Source of the DNA: an uncultured cyanobacterium
GTDB taxonomy: Bacteria; Cyanobacteriota; Cyanobacteriia; Cyanobacteriales; FACHB-T130
DNA length: 36,427 nucleotides
Direction: 5' to 3'
NCBI GenBank assembly: GCA_936920195.1
Contig: CAKZHE010000241.1
Location: 1 to 36,427 of the forward strand
The notes beneath the pieces are model-generated. The model saw nothing but the letters and a program-made list of their open reading frames with translations. It was not told the origin of the DNA and searched no databases. Positions 31,968-36,427 of this stretch are shown here, one piece after another; positions within the stretch are counted from its first letter, which is position 1, and each line of letters starts with the position of its first letter. The translations under genes were made by a program, and so were the position numbers.

Positions 31968-32084
31968 GAGAAAAGGCAGTCAGTTGCTGTCTTAGCGATC
32001 GCGCCAAGATGAGATTATATCGTGATATTATAGATCTATTTGGTCTGGGAGTGAGATCAACCGAGACTGAAATTTTTGGCTATC

Positions 32085-32173
32085 ACGACTTACGCAACGC
32101 CTCTATCAGTAGGGTGTGTTAGCGCAGCGTAACGCACCATCAACTCTATATCTAGAGTGACTGCGTAAGTCCT
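32085..32173. repeat. MITE-like repeat family B, copy 4 (complete)
   Basis: ACGACTTACGCA (32085-32096) and TGCGTAAGTCCT (32162-32173) bound an 89-bp copy with core TAGGGTGTGTTAGCGCAGCG. It lies 67 bp before the second Rpn gene, and the surrounding 273-bp gap holds nothing else recognisable. Confidence 0.8.
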
Positions 32174-32240
32174 GGCTATGATCTAAGGGATGAGCCAGAG
32201 CTAGTAAATTACAGACAACCTTTTAAATTATTCTTCAAGT

Positions 32241-33209
32241 ATGAAATTCATTAACCCCAAAACAGATTATGCTTTTAAAAAAATCTTTGGTTCGGACGAG
32301 AGCCATGATATTCTCTTGAGTTTCTTAAATGCGATAATTTATCAAGGTCAAACAATTATTCAAAGCTTAGAAATTATTGACCCTTATGCTCCCGGTAGAA
32401 TATCGGGATTAAAAAACACTTATTTTGATGTGAAAGCGAAACTGCATAACGGTCAAAGGGTGCTAATTGAAATGCAAGCGTTTACGGTTCCCGCTTTTAG
32501 CGAACGGATGTTTTATAATACCGCCAAAATGTATGTAAATCAACTAAGAATTGGTGAAACCTATCCAGAGTTAGTCCCATCAATCGGAGTAGCTATAATT
32601 GACTTTACTATATTTAATCAGACAAAAGAGGTGATTTCCAGCTTTGGATTAAAAGAGGAGAAATTACTATTCGATTATCCTGAAGTGCCTGTGAAATTAG
32701 TCTATGTCGAGTTGCCAAAGTTCCAGAAAAAGTTAGAAGAACTAGCCAATATTGGGGAGCGCTGGTTATATTTTTTACAAAAAGCCAGAGAATTAGAAGA
32801 AGTACCAAGTCAAATGTCAGAAATCCCCGAAATAAATCAGGCATTTACAATCGCTAATCGAGTTAATTTGAGTGCAGAGGAATTAGAAGACATCGAAAGA
32901 CGAGAAATGTTTGTGAGAGAACAAAAAGGGTCAATCGAGTTAAGCCGGGAAATTGCTTTAGCTGAAGGGCGGGAATTGGGTATGGCTGAAGGGCGAGAAT
33001 TGGGTATAGCGGAGGGCCAACAACTTGGTCAACTCAACTTAATTAAACGACAATTAGGGCGAAAGTTCGGCGAACTAACACCAGAAGTTGATAGTATGTT
33101 AGCGCAATTGTCAAGAGATCGCCTGACCATTTTAGCAGAAGCAATGTTTGATTTAGCTGATTTAGCTGATTTATTAACTTGGCTAGAAACACATCAAAAT
33201 CTCCCGTAG
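32241..33209 (+). CDS. Rpn/PD-(D/E)XK recombination-promoting nuclease-like protein (copy 2)
   Basis: 322 residues, almost the same as the copy at 28765 over the first 220 residues, including Asp63 and Glu77-Met-Gln79. The linker carries one more GRELGxAE unit (AEGRELGMAEGRELGIAEGQ), and the C-terminus extends by several residues (LETHQNLP). Both copies have the same start and core, so they arose by duplication. It is on the same strand as the ribosomal operon and fully open, so probably expressed. The second insert also contains a remnant of the antitoxin and an internally deleted Uma2 gene. Confidence 0.9.
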   Translation: MKFINPKTDYAFKKIFGSDESHDILLSFLNAIIYQGQTIIQSLEIIDPYAPGRISGLKNTYFDVKAKLHNGQRVLIEMQAFTVPAFSERMFYNTAKMYVNQLRIGETYPELVPSIGVAIIDFTIFNQTKEVISSFGLKEEKLLFDYPEVPVKLVYVELPKFQKKLEELANIGERWLYFLQKARELEEVPSQMSEIPEINQAFTIANRVNLSAEELEDIERREMFVREQKGSIELSREIALAEGRELGMAEGRELGIAEGQQLGQLNLIKRQLGRKFGELTPEVDSMLAQLSRDRLTILAEAMFDLADLADLLTWLETHQNLP

Positions 33210-33221
33210 CAACTGGTTGGA

Positions 33222-33257
33222 TTGACATACTCCCCGGCCTCAAGGCATGGGGATTTG
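33222..33257 (+). mobile_element. Relic resembling an IS200/IS605 element end
   Basis: TTGACATACTCCCCGGCC followed by TCAAGGCATGGGGATTTGGG has the form of the subterminal hairpin at the ends of cyanobacterial IS200/IS605 (TnpB) elements (TTGACATACTCCCC...GGGGATT). No tnpA or tnpB gene is near. It lies 13 bp after the second Rpn gene and before the L10 leader. Confidence 0.5.
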
Positions 33258-33400
33258 GGCAAAAAAAGGGGGGCTGAGAAATTTTTTTTATTGCTGGTTC
33301 CATATTTGCCCCTTTATGGTTTATACTAGACAAAGTTGCCCCAACTGCTCGATTTGAGGTTTTGGAACTGCTAGCCAGGAAAGAAACGGGCAAAACTGAA

Positions 33401-33549
33401 TCAGCTTGCACCAAAGACAGCAGGAGCTAATTGCTTAAATTTCCTGCCGAGGTTAGCATACCAAAGATCTATACGTAGCCTGCGATCGCAGTTGGCACGG
33501 CAACAGAGAAATGGCACGCAAAACCCCGGCAGAAATTCCGGGGTTTTTT
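33401..33549 (+). promoter_or_regulatory. Ribosomal protein L10 leader (autoregulatory RNA)
   Basis: ACCAAAGACAGCAGGAGC, then TTGCTTAAATTTCCTGCCGAGG, give the conserved stem GCAGGA/TCCTGC and flanks of the L10 leader. In known leaders the L10(L12)4 complex binds this region and shifts folding toward a terminator. The terminator follows at 33520. A possible promoter (TATACT, 33322-33327) lies upstream. The 405-bp gap 33210-33614 also holds the IS-like relic. Confidence 0.75.
33520..33549 (+). terminator. Attenuator terminator of the rplJ-rplL leader
   Basis: AAAACCCCGG (33520-33529) pairs with CCGGGGTTTT (33538-33547), and T33544-T33549 follow. It is a canonical intrinsic terminator 66 bp before rplJ, expected to be the effector of the L10 leader. 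Confidence 0.85.
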
Positions 33550-33614
33550 GCGCTGATTGAACAATCGACCAGGCAATTCAGCGACAGCTAATTGTAAGGA
33601 GGTGAAATTTACCG

Positions 33615-34154
33615 ATGGGCAGAACGCTAGAAAACAAAAAAGAGATTGTTGCCAATCTCAAGAAAAACTTGAGCGAGTCCCAACTAGCTTTTGTCATCAA
33701 TTACCAAGGGCTATCTGTGGCAGAAATCAGCGATTTGCGTCGGCGGTTGCGCCCCACAGGTACGATTTGTACGGTGACTAAAAATACCTTCATGGGAATT
33801 GCGGTGAAAGGGGACCCGAAATGGGAGCCAATCAACGAATTTCTCCAAGGTTCTTCAGCTTTTGTACTGGTTAAAGATGACATTGGCGGGGCAATCAAAG
33901 CCTACCAAGAATTTCAGAAAGCCACCAAAAAGACAGAACTGCGCGGCGGTGTCATGGAAGGGCGGGCTTTAACTGAAACTGAAGTCAAAGCCATTGGCGA
34001 CTTGCCATCCAAGGAACAATTGATGGCTCAAGTAGCTGGAGCTATCAATTCCATTGCTACCAAGCTGGCTATCAGCATCAACGAAGTACCTTCTTCCTTG
34101 GCGCGAGCATTGCAAGCTTATGCAGACAAAGATTCTGAAGATAAAGCTGCTTAG
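33615..34154 (+). CDS. rplJ: 50S ribosomal protein L10
   Basis: The 179-residue L10 anchors L7/L12 dimers to the stalk and can bind its own leader. The start ATG is preceded by AAGGAGGTGAAA, a strong SD. Features: MGRTLENKKEIVANLKKNL, LSVAEISDLRRRLRPTG, VTKNTFMGIAV, and a C-terminal helix EVPSSLARALQAYAD for L7/L12 dimers. Standard length. The distance to rplA is about 2.4 kb instead of the usual few tens or hundreds of bases. Confidence 0.98.
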   Translation: MGRTLENKKEIVANLKKNLSESQLAFVINYQGLSVAEISDLRRRLRPTGTICTVTKNTFMGIAVKGDPKWEPINEFLQGSSAFVLVKDDIGGAIKAYQEFQKATKKTELRGGVMEGRALTETEVKAIGDLPSKEQLMAQVAGAINSIATKLAISINEVPSSLARALQAYADKDSEDKAA

Positions 34155-34227
34155 AAGATTGCGATAGAGAAAGCTCTGTAGCGCGATATCGCACACTATC
34201 CATTATCCATTGATTAGGAGTTGAATT

Positions 34228-34626
34228 ATGGCATCGGCAACCGTTACTCAAATTGTTGAACAACTGAAGACTTTAAGTTTGCTGGAAGCATCGGAATTAG
34301 TCAAGGAAATTGAAACCACTTTTGGGGTTAGCGCTGCGGCATCTGTGGGTGCGGTATTTGCGGCTCCCGTCGGCGGCGGTGGTGCAGCTGCGGCTGAACC
34401 CGAAGAAGTCCAAACTGAATTTAGTGTGATTTTGGATGAAGTTCCTGGCGACAAGAAAATCAACATCCTTAAGGTAGTTCGCACAATTACCGGATTAGGC
34501 TTGAAAGAAGCTAAGGAATTGGTCGAATCCACTCCTAAAGCTGTAAAAGAAGCTGTTGCTAAGGAAGTTGCAGAAGATGTCAAGAAGCAGCTAGAAGATG
34601 CTGGTGCTAAAGTCAGCATCAAATAA
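34228..34626 (+). CDS. rplL: 50S ribosomal protein L7/L12
   Basis: The 132-residue stalk protein has an N-terminal dimerisation domain ([20 protein letters not shown]), an Ala/Gly/Pro-rich hinge ([15 protein letters not shown]) and a C-terminal factor-binding domain ([20 protein letters not shown]). It recruits EF-Tu and EF-G. It is 73 bp after rplJ and shares its leader and promoter. A strong terminator follows 8 bp after the stop. Confidence 0.98.
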   Translation: MASATVTQIVEQLKTLSLLEASELVKEIETTFGVSAAASVGAVFAAPVGGGGAAAAEPEEVQTEFSVILDEVPGDKKINILKVVRTITGLGLKEAKELVESTPKAVKEAVAKEVAEDVKKQLEDAGAKVSIK

Positions 34627-34634
34627 GAGTTTCG

Positions 34635-34667
34635 TAGGGGCAATCCCCCCGTGGTTGCCCCTATTTT
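34635..34667 (+). terminator. Terminator of the rplJ-rplL transcript
   Basis: TAGGGGCAA (34635-34643) pairs with TTGCCCCTA (34655-34663), followed by TTTT. A second TTGCCCCTATTTTT copy (about 34669-34682) repeats the right arm, allowing an alternative stem. Confidence 0.8.
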
Positions 34668-34700
34668 GTTGCCCCTATTTTTAGGACACTTGCTTCAGTG

Positions 34701-34761
34701 GAGGGCGGGTTGATTGAGGTTATTGGTAAAGATTAAAATTCCTGCCCAAACCCGCCCCTAC
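34701..34761. repeat. Dispersed palindrome family C (copy 3)
   Basis: GAGGGCGGGTTGATTGAGG ... CCCAAACCCGCCCCTAC with the shared GATTAAAATTCCTG centre, between the convergent rplL and leuC genes. Confidence 0.75.
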
Positions 34762-34779
34762 ATCAATTATGATGAATTT

Positions 34780-36102
34780 TTAACCTAGAAACTCGCGAGG
34801 GTCTGTCACATAACCAGTGAGGGCAGATGCCGCCGCTGTATAGGGAGAAGCTAGATAAATTTGCGCTTCTTTGTTGCCCATCCGTCCAGGGAAATTGCGG
34901 TTGGTAGTGGAAACACAAACTTCGGCTGCATTTACTCTGCCAAAAGTATCTTTTGGTCCGCCCAAACAGGCCGCGCAGGAAGGAGCCGCAGGTTCAATAC
35001 AACCAGCTTCTAGGAAAATTTCTGATAAAGTTTGCCCTTCATATTTGAGGGAAAACAGGTCTTCATAAACCTTCTGGGTGGCAGGTACAAGGTAGGTAGG
35101 AACTTGGACTTTCCGACCTTTGATAATTTTGGCAGCGTTGAGAAAATCAGAGGCTTTACCGCCAGTACAGGAACCGATATAAACTCGGTCAATTTTCACG
35201 TCTCGACATTCCCTCGCTAAGGCTTTATTATCAGGAGAATGGGGTTTAGCCACTACAGGTTCTAATTGAGAGACATCGTAGTGGCGATCGCTATAAAACT
35301 TGGCATCAGCATCGGTGTAAACTGGTTGAAAGGGCAGATTAGTTCTGGCGCGGACGTATTCAAATGTGGTTTCATCAGCGGCAACAGTACCATTTTTGCC
35401 CCCCGCTTCAATTGCCATATTACAGAGCGTCATCCGTTCTTCCATATTCATTTGGGTAACGGTTTCGCCCGCAAATTCCAGGGTGCGATAGGTAGCACCA
35501 GCCACGCCAATATCGCCAATAATTTGTAAAATTAGGTCTTTTGCCAAGAGGTAATTAGGTAATTCGCCATCCAGGACAAAGCGCATGGTGGCAGGAACTT
35601 TAATGAGTAACTTGCCAGTTCCCATAATAAAACCTGCATCGGTATTGCCGATACCTGTGGCAAATTGTCCAAAAGCTCCGGCATTGCAGGTGTGAGAATC
35701 CGTGCCAAAGAGGACTTCGCCGGGACGGGTGTGACCTTCTTGAGCTAAAGCGATGTGACAAACCCCTTTATAATCTGGGTTGGCTTTGAAGTCAGAGCGA
35801 TCGCGGATATCATAAAAATACTTAATCTGCTGTTCTTCGGCAAAATCCCGCAGAATATCCACATTGCGATTTGCCCGTTCATCGGCGGTAAAAATATAGT
35901 GGTCGGGAATCAGGACAATTTTTTCCTTATCCCAAACTTGGGCATCCTTACCAAATTCCCGTTTAAATACGCCAATGGTTCCCGGTCCGCAAACGTCATG
36001 AGTCATTAACAAGTCAACGCTTACCCAGATATTTTCCCCTGGTTCGACGCTGGTTTTTCCCGAAGCGCGAGCCAAAATCTTTTCGGTCAGGGTCATCCCC
36101 AT
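34780..36102 (-). CDS. leuC: 3-isopropylmalate dehydratase large subunit (aconitase family)
   Basis: The 440-residue protein of the aconitase superfamily isomerises 2- and 3-isopropylmalate in leucine synthesis, with a [4Fe-4S] cluster. Seen: MTLTEKILARASG, GTDSHTCNAGAFGQFATGIG, and the three cluster Cys: Cys312 (YIGSCTGG), Cys376 and Cys379 (CAACLGG). The length and sequence type match the shorter LeuC (archaeal or homoaconitase-like) common in cyanobacteria. The small subunit LeuD is not in the window. The start is MGMTLTEK; the second Met, two codons on, is equally plausible. It is convergent with rplL. Confidence 0.95.
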   Translation of the reverse strand: MGMTLTEKILARASGKTSVEPGENIWVSVDLLMTHDVCGPGTIGVFKREFGKDAQVWDKEKIVLIPDHYIFTADERANRNVDILRDFAEEQQIKYFYDIRDRSDFKANPDYKGVCHIALAQEGHTRPGEVLFGTDSHTCNAGAFGQFATGIGNTDAGFIMGTGKLLIKVPATMRFVLDGELPNYLLAKDLILQIIGDIGVAGATYRTLEFAGETVTQMNMEERMTLCNMAIEAGGKNGTVAADETTFEYVRARTNLPFQPVYTDADAKFYSDRHYDVSQLEPVVAKPHSPDNKALARECRDVKIDRVYIGSCTGGKASDFLNAAKIIKGRKVQVPTYLVPATQKVYEDLFSLKYEGQTLSEIFLEAGCIEPAAPSCAACLGGPKDTFGRVNAAEVCVSTTNRNFPGRMGNKEAQIYLASPYTAAASALTGYVTDPREFLG

Positions 36103-36243
36103 AATTTGTAGTCCTCTCTGTGGGTTAGAATTGAGCTAGATCTATGATGTTTGGTGAAGGCGATCGCTCTAGCAAATTAGGTTTTATCAATAAAATCTAC
36201 TGCTTTTTTCACTATAGCAATCTTAATCCGTCAGACGATGTTC

Positions 36244-36334
36244 GTAGTTGGGCTTTAGCCCTGAATAGCTGGGGCTAAAGCTAGACTGTTGACTTTGCGA
36301 GTTTTTGAGCAATTTTTCATGCAATAACTGTGTC
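36244..36334. repeat. Family D palindrome (copy 2) and solo end of the 393-bp MITE-like element
   Basis: GTAGTTGGGCTTTAGCCC ... GGGCTAAAGC (36244-36282) is family D. At once CTGTTGACTTTGCGAG (36286) and the following T-rich stretch through CAATAACTGTGTC match the left arm of the element at 18482. No matching right arm is found within the window. This covers the 325-bp gap after leuC together with repeat A. Confidence 0.7.
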
Positions 36335-36350
36335 TAATATTTCCTAACTT

Positions 36351-36427
36351 GTTCCCAGGCTCTGCCTGGGAACAGATATCCAGAGGCTCTGCCTCGCTTG
36401 GCGCTCATACGAGGCAGAGCCTCTCAA
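36351..36427. repeat. Dispersed palindromic repeat family A (copy 5, cut by window edge)
   Basis: GTTCCCAGGCTCTGCCTGGG ... GAGGCTCTGCCTCGCTTGG ... GAGGCAGAGCCTCTC continues to the last base, so the window ends inside the repeat, as it begins. Confidence 0.8.

Noticed and set aside
28765-33209. Rpn genes as DDE or Y1 transposases
   Set aside because: The motif is PD-(D/E)XK-like with ExQ; no DDE triad, HUH motif or terminal repeats directly bounding the ORFs.
34248-34643. 131-codon reverse ORF over rplL
   Set aside because: Complement shadow of a biased ribosomal gene; no domain and no plausible start site.
1-36427. tRNA genes
   Set aside because: No stretch shows a full cloverleaf with a GGTTCRA T-loop; the GGTTCGA at 11079 belongs to a different hairpin.

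Overview
The window reads as a chromosomal contig from a filamentous, non-model cyanobacterium. Evidence: dense GCGATCGC (HIP1) octamers, the efp-accB pair, a thylakoid-lumen type cyclophilin, the short DUF3417-type glucan phosphorylase, and many dispersed palindromic repeats. No species can be named from sequence alone. Both window edges lie inside copies of the same repeat family, as expected of an assembly broken at repeats.

Layout. 1-2.8 kb: an MlaE-type lipid transporter permease and a HAD hydrolase on the minus strand, then a pentapeptide-repeat protein. 2.9-9.2 kb: a 1534-residue secreted TPR-CHAT protein whose CHAT catalytic motifs are eroded, and a membrane protein with a TerB-like tail. 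9.2-10.8 kb: a GNAT acetyltransferase and a lumenal peptidyl-prolyl isomerase. 10.8-13.1 kb: efp and accB, preceded by a roughly 480-nt intricately structured RNA that resembles a HEARO/IscB omega-RNA without its nuclease gene; then an ArsR regulator. 13.1-18.4 kb: a GerMN protein, a cyclase-family hydrolase, a NADAR protein and glucan phosphorylase. 18.4-23.2 kb: a 393-bp MITE-like element, a PP2C phosphatase, the NfeD/SPFH pair and a Fur-family regulator. 23.3-26.3 kb: a Dam-type methylase, an apparent inversion junction joining a headless nucleotide cyclase to the tail of a substrate-binding protein, and surE.

26.3-34.7 kb is the secE-nusG-rplK-rplA-rplJ-rplL operon, normally contiguous in bacteria but split twice here. 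The first insert (between nusG and rplK) holds a VapBC-like toxin-antitoxin pair, a Uma2 nuclease and an Rpn/PD-(D/E)XK protein. The second (between rplA and rplJ) holds a 16-codon antitoxin remnant, a DUF29 gene, an internally deleted Uma2 gene, a second close copy of the Rpn gene and an IS200/IS605-like end. The operon keeps local controls: a secE promoter, a hairpin before rplK, an L10 leader with attenuator before rplJ, and a terminator after rplL. The window closes with a leuC-type dehydratase gene.

The most unusual features are the structured RNA abutting the efp start codon, the twice-interrupted ribosomal operon with related cassettes, the apparently dead CHAT domain behind a strictly periodic TPR array, and the cyclase/binding-protein inversion scar. 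At least five interspersed repeat families shape the intergenic spaces. All family names come from recognising motifs; no database search was run.
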